Origin: Ophiodon elongatus
Lineage: Eukaryota; Chordata; Actinopteri; Perciformes; Hexagrammidae
Length of the DNA: 64,000 nucleotides
Reading direction: 5' to 3'
Assembly: GCA_016806645.1 (NCBI GenBank)
Contig: JACSYO010000093.1
Location: forward strand, 124,001 to 188,000
The translations under genes were made by a program, and so were the position numbers. Shown piece after piece: positions 1 through 11,524 of this stretch. How positions within the stretch are numbered: position 1 is the stretch's first letter; each line of letters begins with the position of its first letter. The notes under the pieces were generated by a model, which searched no databases, was not told the DNA's origin, and saw only the letters and a program-made list of their open reading frames with translations.

Positions 1-1492
1 ACAGATGTATAGCCACTATGTTTTGACAAGGAGTAAAAATACGTGGCATAAAGAAGAAAAGAATAATATGTCTGATTCTGCAGCATCATTTCTTTTTAGA
101 AACACAGGGGAGGTACCTGCTGAAAACACACTGACATATGCAAACCATTCATACAGCTTTCCCATATTAAAAAATGTTACCAGGTGAGTTGATTAAAATT
201 AAATATTAAATATTCCTGTGCGTCTGTAGAGTTGTTTTTGTTTGGTGCCTCTTGTTTGAGGAGCAAAGACGTGGCTTATTTGTCCTTTCTGCAAGGACAC
301 TGCAGTCTTAATTTATCCTTTTGTTGAGAATTCCAAAGCACAAAACACAAAGAACTTCACCCAAGTGTGCTTTGAATATCAGCAAACAACATGCTGTTGG
401 TCATGCTGGAGCAGTCCTAAGTTTTAAATGACTTTTGTTTTCATTGATGCCTTTTGCTCATGTTTCTTTTTAGTTTTCCTCATGGTGTTTCTTTATTATA
501 TGAAAAGAGGGACATCGTGCATCAAAGGTTGTTAGCTACTTTTTCTCTGCAACCTGCAAAAGCACATGGCCTTGTTCTCCTATGCTTCTTATGTTGAGAC
601 ATGGCGCAGTGAAAAATCTAACTCTGCCACTGCAACTGCTACATCAATCTGTGGAGCAAAGTCGAATGACCATGTTCAAGTGGCTGAACGGTTCGATGGC
701 TGGATTTGCTTCTCTTCTGAGATATTGCACGGTAATTGCTAAAACTAAAAATTCTAAATTGAACTGGTCTCTGCCAGACTTTGCTACCTAATCAATACAC
801 ACAGAGCTAAAAAATATTGGTGGCAGCCACATTTTCCATATAATAACCCAAGTTGGGGAATAGCCTGAGTTTGTGATTTGCTGAAAGTTATGGCTTCTTA
901 TTGATTTAATCCATGAAGGACAAATGACGGGCAGGGGACGGAAAACAGGAGGCAGGGGATAAAAAAAAGTTTAAAAAAAAGTCACCTTATTAAGTCAGTC
1001 CTTATCCTTTAGAATGCGGCAAACCTATATTTCATTACATTTTGTGTCTTTTACCGTCTGTGGCATTTATTCTAGATATCGTGTGCCTGCATTTGCTGAA
1101 CTTGTCCCTTCTCTGAAATGCAGACAGTAGTCTATAATTTTCAGTCCATTTCTCAAGAAGAGGGGAACTAGCAATGAGGCACCATTCATTACCTTTCATT
1201 CTGTTGTACTCTTCTCCCTTTTTATTCTTTTCTTCTAACATTTGTCTTATCAATTTTCCTCTCTTAGACTCTTTTCTTGCCATTTTACGATACAAAACCA
1301 TAATTCATGATGTATCTCTAAAAATGAAAACGGCTCATCTGAAATGGCTGAACAGATGAAGAGAATGGCAGAGAAAGTTTGAGAGTGTCTGACAAAGAGT
1401 GTGAAAGCTCTGGAAATCTGATGACCTTTCAAGCCTCAGCGTGAGACAGTTGGAGTAAAAGACTGATTAAGTAGACAGAGATGAACTCTTAC
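1..1492 (-). other. pcdh15 intron after exon O (partial)
   Basis: Intronic sequence downstream of exon O. I looked for the next pcdh15 exon on the minus strand and did not recognise it. Short open frames at 1035-1432 and 582-791 show no protein similarity I know. There is no long microsatellite. Confidence 0.6.
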
Positions 1493-1594
1493 CTCCTCTG
1501 AGGTACAGGCCCATTGTCCATGCCCTCTACGGTCAAAGCGTAATTCCGGCCAACAGTGAGCTCAACACTTGGTGCCACAGTAATAACCCCATTG
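1493..1594 (-). CDS. pcdh15: pcdh15 exon O: EC5, last exon in window
   Basis: Completes Ser580, encodes residues 581-613 and leaves two bases for the next exon (phase 2 at both ends). NGVITVAPSVELTVGRNYAL and TVEGMDNGPVPQR match mammalian EC5. VGR replaces the usual DRE calcium motif, as in mammals, so this is a family trait rather than a mutation. Acceptor gttttcacag, donor gtaaga. The next exon, expected to finish EC5 and give the EC5-EC6 linker, was not found in positions 1-1492. Confidence 0.94.
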
Positions 1595-2621
1595 CTGTGA
1601 AAACAAATTCATTCATTATATCATTATGAACACTTTCATTCAAATTGCTAAAATGAAGGTAGTACATGAATTTCACACACATGTTACACAGCTTGTGCTT
1701 TGTCTCAATGTTCGATTCACAAAAGATTTTCTAAATTCCGTTTTTTTGTGCAAAAAGTAATTTAGCAGAGCTTTATTTTTTATTTTTTCATTACAACACT
1801 GTCACTGCATCCTGTCACTGTATCCCAAAATGTATGAGTTTGAGCAGACACCCCTTATAAATGTGCTTCAGTTACCACCAACTCTCTGAAGACGTATTCC
1901 ACTGTAACCGCACGTGGCTATTAGTGCTGATCTTTGTGAATCGGACGGTTTTTGCAATGAGGCTCATTTGCATAAAAAGGGGACTATTTCCTGCTAAATG
2001 CATGCATATGACCTCATTTAAATACGGGCAAATAGCAAAGGAGCACCGAGACACTGTTTGCTTAACAGTACAGTGAGGGGTGCATTTCACCCTTTGAGGG
2101 GGCTTTTAGGATTACACGGTTTATTTTTGTCTCGTTTGCATAGGTTTAGCGGCTGCAAAAGCCACAAAATCCTTTTGTTAATTTGTCCGTGAGAGTATAT
2201 AATAGGTGTTTTGGCAGTGCTCAATCACTGTGCACTTAAAACCGAAGAAAATGGACTTGAAGCGTAAAACTGCTTCGGGTTGGGGTCACACAAGAATATG
2301 GATAGTTAAATACGAGCTGTTACCCAGCCTTTATTTATTATTAGAAACGTTTCCGTTCTGCCAGACGCGTGTGAGAAGGATGTCTGAAAAAATGCATCTG
2401 AAACGCCTCCTGTGTAGACAAGCCTTTAGAGGTGCTGGTAGTCGGTTTTTTTCTTAGCTTTGGACAGAGCCAGGCTAGCACTTTCCACCTGTTTTCAGTC
2501 TAAATGTTAAGCTAAGCTTATAGATGGCTGGTGGGAGCTTCATATTTAGATTACAAACGTAAGTGGTATTGTTCTGAAAAAAAACATTTTAATAATATTA
2601 CAATGCAAGTGATATGCTTAC
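1595..2621 (-). other. pcdh15 intron O-N
   Basis: A 1027 bp intron. About 1850-2240 contains CpG-bearing sequence unlike its AT-rich surroundings (tttgcaatgaggctcatttg and neighbouring lines), which I suspect is an old interspersed element without being able to name it. About 2455-2560 is a fragment of the family marked by tandem GCTAAGCTAA. No coding signal. Confidence 0.5.
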
Positions 2622-2713
2622 CTTTTGCCAATAAGAAAATGTCCCTGGTCACCAGCTAAGATCCGGTAAGTGACCTGACCGTTGGGACCTGCATCAAAGT
2701 CGACTGCTGCCAG
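2622..2713 (-). CDS. pcdh15: pcdh15 exon N: EC5, DxD site
   Basis: Encodes residues 550-579 and two bases of residue 580, phase 0 to phase 2. LAAVDFDAGPNGQVTYRIL contains the DxD calcium motif (Asp554, Asp556), followed by AGDQGHFLIGK. It aligns with mammalian EC5, where the corresponding motif is VDADEGSNG. Acceptor ctcacccag, donor gtaagc. Confidence 0.95.
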
Positions 2714-2851
2714 CTGGGTGAGAAACACAAACACACAAACGTGCCATGTGTCTAAACGCTCATCATCCATATGAAGTGTAATAGGTATATTGCAAATACT
2801 ACACACATCAGAACTTTTATTAATACATAGTGTGTGTTTAGCGGTGTGTAC

Positions 2852-3001
2852 CTGTAACACAGTTTCTCCAGGCATCATATCAGTAAACAGGTTGACATTA
2901 TAAGAGACATTCGCAAAAGTCGGAGTGTTGTCGTTGGCATCCAACACTGTTATCAACACGGTGACCGGAGTGCTCTGCTGGACTCCGTCTGATGCTAAAA
3001 G
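2852..3001 (-). CDS. pcdh15: pcdh15 exon M: EC4-EC5 linker
   Basis: Encodes residues 500-549, phase 0 at both ends. It starts LLASDGVQQSTPV, goes through the standard calcium linker LDANDNTPTF (residues 519-528) and into EC5 with NVSYNVNLFTDMMPGETVLQ. The mammalian equivalent reads the same linker and has D-M-R-P-G-D in the last part. Asn530 (NVS) is a potential glycosylation site. Acceptor tctctccag; donor gtacac, which departs from consensus at +4 to +6. Only 138 bp separate it from exon N. Confidence 0.95.
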
Positions 3002-3972
3002 CTGGAGAGACACAGAGAAGAAGAACAAGGACAATAGCAAATAAATAAAATGTCTCTTCGATGAGACAATCTTACACTCAGCCGAGCTACAAAAAGCTAC
3101 CTTTTGAGAATCCTGTGGTGGGCGGACTGTGTTCTCAATATGTCCCCATGACATCTTGATAGTGTCTGTTTATTTCCTTGTTTCTTTTGAGGTCGAGTTG
3201 TTCAGTGTTTTTCTCAATCTAAATCCCTGTTTTGAGTTTATTTACAGTATATGTGTTTTTGTGGGTGCAACTGAAAACTCTTGAACCTATCAGTCCTGTC
3301 TGTCACTCCCCTTTATCTTATTTCACCTTCACATTTTCCTCCCAATGATTGCTGTTTCCCACTGCCTTATTATAATATATATAATATTGGACAAACATTT
3401 GTGTCTTCATGCTAACCTAAGCTAACTGCCTGCTGGCTCAAGCTTATTCTTTAGCGTACAAACATGAGAGCACTAAGCGAATAAGCACGCATCCAAAAAT
3501 ATTTAGCTATTCATGTAAGCAGAACTTATTCATCCTGTCAAATGATGTGATGCTGCCTGTAATTTTAACTTTTTAGATACACAAGTACCTAAGCAAACAT
3601 CCACTATGCAATTTGGCATTTCTGAAATGTTGCAAATAGTCAGTAATAGTAAGATGAAATTCAAACACTCAAAGTTAGGTAGGCTGTCTGAGATTCAATA
3701 GCTGGCAAATAATCTTTAGAATGAAATGAAAAATAAAATAGAATTCTTCCCGACAAGGCTTTTGTCATGCTCTTGGTCTCTTGTCATTCATTCAGCACAC
3801 AAACATTAAAAATAACAAATGAAATGTGTCAATGTAAATAGTCCATCCATGATGCATATCAAAGTGCATATCAACAGACGCGACAGAAGCTTCTTCACTG
3901 ATAGCAATCTTCTCTGGCGCAAACTCATCTGCCAAGAAGCTGATTGACTCCTTTAAAATGAAAATCATCCTC

Positions 3973-3976
<4 letters not shown>

Positions 3977-4008
<32 letters not shown>
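3977..4008 (+). repeat. (TC)n microsatellite
   Basis: About 16 uninterrupted TC units, followed by a short TCC-rich stretch. Intronic. Confidence 0.95.
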
Positions 4009-4012
<4 letters not shown>

Positions 4013-4169
4013 CTCCTCCTCGAGTTTAATTTCTCCTGCAAGGCTTTCATGATGATTACTGTACACCTCTGCTTTTCAATCAATACACCAGGCTTTCTGC
4101 TTTTCCCATCTTTAACTTCCAAATAGATGCATGTACACACAAGGATTCATAAACTCATACAATATGCTG

Positions 4170-4173
<4 letters not shown>

Positions 4174-4255
<82 letters not shown>
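4174..4255 (+). repeat. (CA)41 microsatellite
   Basis: An uninterrupted CA run of about 82 bases. It creates spurious Thr-His and Cys-Val open frames on both strands. Confidence 0.98.
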
Positions 4256-4259
<4 letters not shown>

Positions 4260-4521
4260 TACACTGCCAGCATGACCAGACTGAACTTGGCAAGGAACCA
4301 ACTGCTGTATGTCACGAAACAATGATACACATCAAATGGCGAGGCACACCCAGACAGGGGTGGAAGTAAAAGTAGCAATACCACATTGTAGAAATATTCT
4401 GTTACAAGCCAAAGTCCTGCACTCAAAATACAGTACAAAAGTATTTGCATCAAAGTAAACTGAAAGTAGTAAAGGTAAATGTACTCATGATGCAGAATTT
4501 CCCCTTTCAGAATAATGTATG

Positions 4522-4898
4522 TGTGGTGGCGGGGCGTGGTTGGGCTCAGCTGCAGAAGTCACAGAGTGGGGGAGTGGTTCAGGGAACGGTGCCAGAAGAG
4601 ACTTAATTGGCCTCAGCTGGACTTGATTGGGTGATTGTGTCTCTCCCCTATATAAACCCAAGTAGGGCCGGAGGAGCAAGAGAGGAGAGCAGGGACACAG
4701 TCTGCCAGAGCGTCGGACAGATGCCAAAATCGGCCCGAAGGATGAACCAGACCCAGCAGGTGTGTTCGGGGGCGTGGCCGAGAGCGCACTGGCAAGCGTT
4801 GGTCAGAGCAACCAATAAAGAACTTTGAGAAACGCTATCTTGTCTGCGGGGTATCTTTGTGCTGGGGGAAACTCACGGGGTAACAGGAACTTGTTACA
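4522..4898 (+). mobile_element. solo LTR of an LTR retrotransposon
   Basis: This 377 bp block begins TGTGG and ends TTACA (TGT...ACA termini). It is markedly more GC-rich than its surroundings and has the internal order of an LTR. A TATA box (tatataaa) lies at 4649-4656, and an AATAAA polyadenylation signal at 4814-4819, about 160 bp further on. The five bases before (gtatg) and after (gtata) differ at one position, as expected for an aged 5-bp target duplication. No internal gag-pol region or second LTR is present, so it is a solo LTR. A Gypsy-type origin is my guess from length and layout. It is inserted opposite to pcdh15, so its promoter and poly(A) signals face away from the gene's transcription. 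Confidence 0.72.
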
Positions 4899-5986
4899 GT
4901 ATATTAAATTATTGGATTATTAGTGATGCATTAATGTGTTTATTTTATGTTGCAGCTAGCAAAGGTGAGGTTAATCTTAATGACTTCATATACCGCCAAG
5001 TAGCTTCTGAAGTTTTACGATATTATCTTATTAACTTATAATAATAGATCATCAAATATTTGATCATTATATTTTGCATTATCAACCTTAATCTGCAAAG
5101 TAACTAAAGCTATCAAATAAATGTAGTGGAGTAAAAATCCCACTATTTGCCTCTACTCTGTGTTTGGCAACGGGCAACGGGCAGCCTCACTGGGCCCTAA
5201 ACCAGCTGCTGAATTAGATTGCGCTGAAATAAGAATCAGCGAGAGAGAATGGCAGGTTGTGGGTAGAGGAACAGCAAAAGAAAGAAGCAGAAAAAGGCAG
5301 ACCAGAACAACATGACCATAAAGAGCATAAGAGTGGCAGACAGAAACAGAGAAAATGGAAATAGGTAAACACAGAGGGACAGCAACCACTGTAATAAACC
5401 TTGTTTTCTAAACCTATTTCTGCATTGAGCTACTGAGGTACTGGCCTGCATGCAGAAAACTAGCCAATCACTCATGAAAACCCTGCTAGGCATGCTCAAC
5501 AAATGTATAAAAGCAGTGCTAAATACAAAATGAAACCCATATTTAAACATTAATATATAAACGTTCCCAGTTTACGAAAAGACATGAGTGTCCATCTTTG
5601 TCTCTTTTCTTTTTATGTCTTTCCTTCTCTGTGCTTCCTCTCCCCCCTCCATCCATGTCTCTGGTTGATTTCTCTGTTCCACCTGCTCTCTTAAAAGTGT
5701 GTTTTCTCTTGTTCACTCGCGCAGCCACCTCCTGCAATTTCACTCCCCCTCACTTCTCTCTCCTAACTGGTTAAATGGGTAAATTAGGCTTGAAACATGA
5801 CTGACTTTGTAGAGCTACAGGTACACATGCCTACACATTCCTGTTCTCTCTCCAATCTATCCTCTCCTCTTATTTTGCCTCCTGTTTGCACCTCTTCATA
5901 AGCTAAGAGTCTTTTTTTTCAAGACCACCACAAGGGTTTTACCTCTGAATTGAGGTGAGTTATTCAAATGCATTCAGAAGCGTATA

Positions 5987-5990
<4 letters not shown>

Positions 5991-6064
<74 letters not shown>
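5991..6064 (+). repeat. (TC)37 microsatellite beside exon L donor
   Basis: Seventy-four bases of pure TC on the plus strand, (GA)37 in the pcdh15 transcript, starting about 50 bases inside the intron that follows exon L. Confidence 0.97.
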
Positions 6065-6066
<2 letters not shown>

Positions 6067-6114
6067 GCATACATATTGAATATAATGCACACTAATGCAA
6101 AGGCTCTAGAGTAC

Positions 6115-6249
6115 CGTGAATGTGTAGGAGTCCTGTGTCTCTCTGTCCAGTGGCTGCACCAGGGTGAGATATCGTCTGATTCCAGTAGCAGACACAGAGA
6201 AAACATTAGCATAGCTGTCCAATGAGAACTGGAGTTGAGGGTCCCTGGT
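6115..6249 (-). CDS. pcdh15: pcdh15 exon L: EC4 core
   Basis: Encodes residues 455-499, phase 0 at both ends. TGIRRYLTLVQPLDRET carries the DRE calcium motif at residues 489-491 and matches mammalian EC4. The exon ends DSYTFT. The acceptor (ctctccaacag) is good, but the donor is gtactc, lacking the usual purine at +3/+4 and G at +5. In the transcript a (GA)37 repeat begins about 50 bases downstream of this weak donor. Confidence 0.93.
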
Positions 6250-6740
6250 CTGTTGGAGAGAAAGAAAGATGTTGAGGGGAACAGAGAAGATATTAAAGTC
6301 ATTACATATTTTCTTTTTTAACCGAGGAAGGGTACTGTTGAAAGTCCACTGTATTGCTAGCGGAGCACATATAAATCTGCAGCACATTTACACCTGACAG
6401 CTGCCCAGTAAAACCACAGCGATGAAATGATGGCTGCTAAGCACCTTAATTGTTTCAATTAAAGGAATACAGGGACATTTTAGGGGATTGGGTGTTTGAT
6501 GAATCTACAGTGAATAATCAAAAGAGCACATAAAAGTGACACACATTTTAAGAAAGCAGCAATTATCTCTCTCTCTCTTTGAGAAATTATTAAATTTTGC
6601 AAACTAAAAGAAAACCGGAGTGGAGAAACAGAACAAATGAAAATGTTTCCAAAACAGCTGAGACCCAAAGAAGTGCTTAGACAGGAGAGGGTGAATGAAA
6701 AACATCTCCAAGGTTTGCTTGACATACAAATTCTCCTAAG

Positions 6741-6788
<48 letters not shown>

Positions 6789-8699
6789 ATGTGTGTGTTT
6801 TATACTAGTGATGGAGAGGCAATCCCCATCCAAGTCCTCCTCTGACATTCCCTACACAGTCACCTCCTCTGTATGTGTATAAGAGTGTGTGTGTATGTGT
6901 GTGTGTGTGCTCTCATTCTCGATAAGGCTGGCTCAGCAGGGTAGGGGGGCTGATAATATTGTCGATGTAGCCAGTGTGGATATTGAGTCATAAATAAACA
7001 CACACATACACACTCGTATGCACACACATAAATAAAAATGATGGATGGCACATAAAAGCAATTAGGACTAATCATCATTGTTGGTACTTAATGCTGGAGG
7101 AAAGACCAGGGTTAGCAATATTTAAAATAACTCAACGTATATCAATCTCCACAAACACACACAAACACACACAGAGTCTCAGGAACACACTGAAACACAC
7201 ACATTATCCCCACTAAGCTCATTCCCTGCTGTGGGGGTCTTTTAGAAAGCAATGAACCAAAGCTTGTTTTTGTCAAAACGCCTATGCTACATCTTCAACA
7301 AACTAAGCTCTTGGGAAAGCAGCGGCGATAACAATGCTGCAGCACTGTAAATTCTTACATTATCACAGAGAAGCAATTTAAGAGGGAAATGGTTTTACCA
7401 TCCAGATTCACAGGGACATTAGATAGGGCACTTCACACACTGCAAGCAAGGCACAAAGTAGAGATTCAGGACCCAAAGAAGGGCTGAAATGGACACGTCA
7501 ATGGTTCGATCATTCCAGAAGTTCCTACTGTTTGAACACTGTCACCATGCTGTAGCTTTTGTTTACATGGTGATTCAATTGTGTTGAAGTACAGGAATTG
7601 GCTGGTTTACTTCTGTTAACACACGTGATACCTTGAGGAAAGTTCCAAAGTACCAGGATATAGGGATATACCGTCACGGTTTACGACAACAAATGACCAT
7701 TGGCTAAACTCTGCCTTCAAAAATAACAATTATCCAATCATAACTTTGCAATTGTAACAAGGTATGGCAGACCTCTCTCCATATGTTTGAGTGGTGGCAA
7801 TAGTACTGTAGTAAGACTGATACACCACACCTAAAGAGTTTGGAGGGTTGTGTCTTTTGATTCATATAATTATCTATATAGTTTGCTTTACAAACTCAAA
7901 AACTAAAGAGCAAAAGCTGAAGGAATGGAATAAACAGCATGTTTTTCTGCTACAACATGAACTGTTAATGTTATGATGGCCAGCTAACAGACAGTTCTTT
8001 TTTTTCAGCAGGCAAACTAGAAATATGAAGTCTTTTGACTACATTATACCAAAATCAAGGACCCTTTTTTAAAAATAATTTGAGGAGTAAATCTAGCATT
8101 ATTATTAGTTAGCGCCATGCGACAAGAGAGAGCTCAGCAGGCGTATTAACCGTAACTATGGGGGCTGAGCGAACGGTCAATTTCCATCTGGCAAATTGTT
8201 GCATGGCATGTCTTGAAAGCAAATTATTAACAAGTTGCCATGAAACATTGTGAAACAAACATTGAAATTAAGAGCAAATCAATTTATACCAGTTTTTATT
8301 CTCAAAGGCACAGGCCTTGTTAACAACCAGCTGAAGCATCAAATAACTCAGAAGGAGGTAAAGGTATGAAGAACAACCTCAGCTGATACCTACAGGCATC
8401 TCATTGGATGTCAGCTACAAAAGAAGTAGATGCAACAACTCAAAAAGAATCTGTATAAGGTTTTCATAAACACTCAAATTCAATGCATTTATATGCACAA
8501 AGGTTTTTTTGCTAGATGTGCATATTAATGCTATAAACAATGTTACATAACATTTTGCAAAAAAAGCTGCATTATTCTGTATATTTACAATAGCATTATT
8601 CTTTCTACTAAGTGTGATAATTTGATTAGTCAAAACATGAGTATTAATATGCTTTTGATGTCTTCAGTCAATGACAGCTCTTTATGCTTTTATCCTCAC
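6250..8699 (-). other. pcdh15 intron L-K
   Basis: A 2450 bp intron, AT-rich, with a (GT)22 tract and several CA/GT-rich patches (6880-7210). I see no gene or recognised transposon between 7210 and 8699. Confidence 0.7.
6743..6786 (+). repeat. (GT)22 microsatellite
   Basis: Forty-four bases of uninterrupted GT, with further GT-rich sequence at 6790-6800 and 6886-6909. Confidence 0.97.
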
Positions 8700-8906
8700 C
8701 TCCTCCACATCGTTATCCAGAGCAACGATGGCCAGCGGTGCAGACAGGCTGGCAGTGGTCGCTATGGTGGTTCCCACTGGTGATGCTTCACTAATGTAGC
8801 CATGGTAACTGGTCTCCAGGAAGTAGGGTGCCTGGTTGTTTTCATCCAGAACTTCGATTTGGAGGTTGGCAAATGCTGGCAAGGGGTGGCCATTGTCCTG
8901 CTCTGC
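8700..8906 (-). CDS. pcdh15: pcdh15 exon K: EC3-EC4 linker and EC4 start
   Basis: The longest exon here, 207 bases, encoding residues 386-454, phase 0 at both ends. AEQDNGHPLPAFANLQIEVL leads into the linker DENNQAP (residues 406-412). EC4 then begins with YFLETSYHGYISEASPVGTT and reaches a DxD-type site in VALDNDVEE (Asp449, Asp451). The stretch TTIATTASLSAPLAI is the least conserved part. Acceptor cctttag after a long pyrimidine run; donor gtgagg. Confidence 0.95.
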
Positions 8907-10160
8907 CTAAAGGGGAGGGAGAAAATAAATCTTCATTTTGGCTGCAATGCTTCACCTTAAAGCACCTTTTTTCTTTACTTCTCTTTTCTGCTTTATACCT
9001 AATTTATACTATTTTAAATTGTGTTTGTTTGTTTCCTGATGATCCTGACAAAGGCAAAAGCTGAAATGTATTGGTCTTAACAAAAAGGTTGTTCTATATA
9101 CTACAAATAATTTGACTTTTCAGACTTATTCCCTTCTCCATGCACCTTGGAATTAGGCAAAGTTGAGCCAGAAACCCCCAGTCTATGTCTTATCATTAGA
9201 TTGAGTTATGAATCAAATTCACCTCACATAGTTCTTTGTCTCACATCTCCCCTTCAACTCTCACACTCCCCCTTGGGAAGGCATTTCGCTTTCTCCTTAT
9301 GTGGAAAGTCTATTACAGACCATATCCTGTAATTTCCCGACGGTTAAAAATGACATCCAGAACGTTGAGTTAAATTATTGTGGAACACATTGTTCATTCC
9401 CACTTGTCCGAATGGGGCTTAAGGACAAATTCAGCTACTTCAAGTTGATTGAAATCTGCCGATCTAAAACGTGACTATACAACAGGTTGATTGCCTGTGT
9501 ACCTGTGTGTTTTCCGTTTGTTTAACTGTACCCTCCTATGCCTCGTCTTTTCTGTTTGCATCCTATTTCTGTTCGCCACTGTCATACATCTCATTGTTGT
9601 TGCTGTCTCGCTCCCTCGAGTTTCTTCCTCCTCTTACCCTCATTCATTAGTTCATGTGGGATCAAACAGCTTTACCATCCCAAAAGTACACCAAATGCAG
9701 TGCCATTTTGTAAACAATATCTCTACACTCATATACGCCCACCTTTAACTCCAGCAAAAACCTTCTATAGGGGAAAACTTGCATTTTAAATTCCAGTAGA
9801 GCCAAACATGATGTATGCTTGTTGGTCTAATTCTATTAGAAGCCTAAGTGAGACAAAAAACACCTTCACACAGCATGGGATAGTACTAATGCTTCACAAT
9901 TACTGACACTTAATATGTTCTTGGTAAACTATTTTTAATTGACATAAACCAGGAAGCCCCTAATAAATAAATTGAGGAGGAGCAGCTGGTCTTTATTCAA
10001 GATTACAGTTTGCTGATCAACTTGATGGATATTTGGGGGTTAAGTGCAATGAAAAAAAGAGAGCACTGCACATTGAGGGGGGAGGATGCTGTTTCCATAA
10101 GAAACATGCTGGGTGAAAATCAAGTTAAGCCTCCCCTTTCGCAGTCCCAGTGTTTCTCAC
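8907..10160 (-). other. pcdh15 intron K-J
   Basis: A 1254 bp intron. Nothing recognisable beyond AT-rich unique-looking sequence; the open frames at 9491-9789 have no familiar similarity. Confidence 0.65.
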
Positions 10161-10273
10161 CTTGATAACCAGATCAAATCTGTGGTAGAGTTCTCTATCG
10201 ATGGGCTTTAGTATCAGGAGCTCTGCTGTGGTACCGTTCAAGCTGAAATATTCTGCAAAGGACTCTGGTTTGC
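10161..10273 (-). CDS. pcdh15: pcdh15 exon J: EC3, DRE motif
   Basis: Encodes the rest of Gly348 and residues 349-385, phase 1 to phase 0. The first half (KPESFAEYFSLNGT) is poorly conserved. The second half (TAELLILKPIDRE and FDLVIK) matches EC3 of mammalian PCDH15. DRE (residues 373-375) is the calcium motif. Asn360 (NGT) is a potential glycosylation site. The acceptor is preceded by a good pyrimidine run (ctctcactctcttag); the donor is gtgaga. A long C/T-rich stretch in the transcript lies about 165-220 bases upstream of the exon. Confidence 0.94.
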
Positions 10274-11524
10274 CTAAGAGAGTGAGAGCAGACAATAGGA
10301 CACAAACAGTAAGAACTGAGCAAAAACAGAATTTACAAAAATGGGGAAGTGTGTGTATGAGATAGGGAGAGACATCAGTAATTGGTTTAATAATCAATAT
10401 ATGTTTGCCTGGTGGGTGTCTAGGGTGAGTATAAAAGATACAGGGAAGGGGGAAGGGGGAGAGGGGAGGGGGAGGAGGGAGGGGAGAGCAGGATGGCTAG
10501 TGCTCCCAGTTTTCTCATCTCTGCTCTCCACAGGTGGGAATGCACAAACACACGTAGACACATACATATATGGCGCTTTACAATGCTGCATTGCTCGGTG
10601 GGGAAATCATGTTTTGGTGAGATGAGCAGCAGCACGAGCACATGTGCACAAGGCAGCATAATTCCCCCCATATCTGTGGTTATGGATGTTTGTGTGAGTG
10701 TCTATCTTCTTCTTAAGGTATGCTCCTTTGTCCACGACAAAGGAGCTATAAATCACTTTCAACTTAGGTATTGTACGCTATATTATTGTAAACATCTTAT
10801 CCTTTGCAAAATGGCTATCAGCATCCTGTAAACAATTACTTCCCATACAGTAATACTCTTCAGAATGAATCCTGCATCTAAATGTTTAAGCGCCTTACTC
10901 AAAAACCTTACAATCCTTTTCTTTCAATTAACAATTAGACCCCGGGCTTAAGGAGCCCTGAGAACACAGATCTGCTTTGACGAGATTTGTTTGTGTAAAA
11001 CCCCATGTGAACAAATGTGCTGAAGTCACTGTACATTTTAGTTGTCTTGCTGTTGTTAAATCCGCCGTTAAATAATGTCTTCCTTATGTGTGACCATTCA
11101 GAGACAACATTTATGATTTTGCATTTATTTACTTTTGCTTCAAACATTCAAATTCTAACATTTTGTTTCTGTGCCAGCTCGTTGGTTATATAGATAAGAT
11201 CAGCTATTAGGGTATATGTATGTTTATTCAGCAATACTTTTATACTTTTTGGTGAAATCTACTGAGAAACTGGTAGTGGTTTAAAAAAACAGACAGGAAT
11301 ATCTGTTTTCGACTAATACAACAAATTAAATACTTAACAAATTAAGGTACGTCATCATGTTTTTTCACATAAAATACAAATATACATTATTATCACCTAG
11401 CAATCCTGCTCATTGATTTGCAATCTGTTGGTGGCACAGAAATGTATTTTGTCTTGCAGTATATGTTGCCTTATTGCCCAATACTAGTGATTACCAATCT
11501 AAAGCCAACACAATGGAAACCTAC
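10274..11524 (-). other. pcdh15 intron J-I
   Basis: A 1251 bp intron. It contains the purine-rich G tract at 10439-10490 and otherwise AT-rich sequence without identifiable features. Confidence 0.65.
10439..10490 (+). repeat. G-rich polypurine tract
   Basis: About 50 bases of almost pure purine with at least five runs of three or more G (gggaagggggaaggggg and onward). It fits the pattern for a G-quadruplex on the plus strand. In the pcdh15 transcript it is a C/U-rich tract about 165-220 bases upstream of exon J. Confidence 0.85.

Larger units (their letters stand above)
3002..6114 (-). other. pcdh15 intron M-L
   Basis: A 3113 bp intron. It holds a GCTAAGCTAA-family fragment (about 3395-3530), two TC/GA tracts, a long CA repeat and a solo LTR (4522-4898), each listed separately. 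The rest (about 4900-5990) is AT-rich sequence with no recognisable gene. Confidence 0.7.

Noticed and set aside
1..1492. The next pcdh15 exon
   Set aside because: I searched the minus strand for the expected EC5-EC6 linker region and found no match.
4112..4453. Open frames of Cys-Val or Thr-His repeats
   Set aside because: They are translations of the CA microsatellite; the same applies to frames at 5964-6302, 6480-6882, 14834-15019, 29729-29965, 36929-37267 and 43291-43568.
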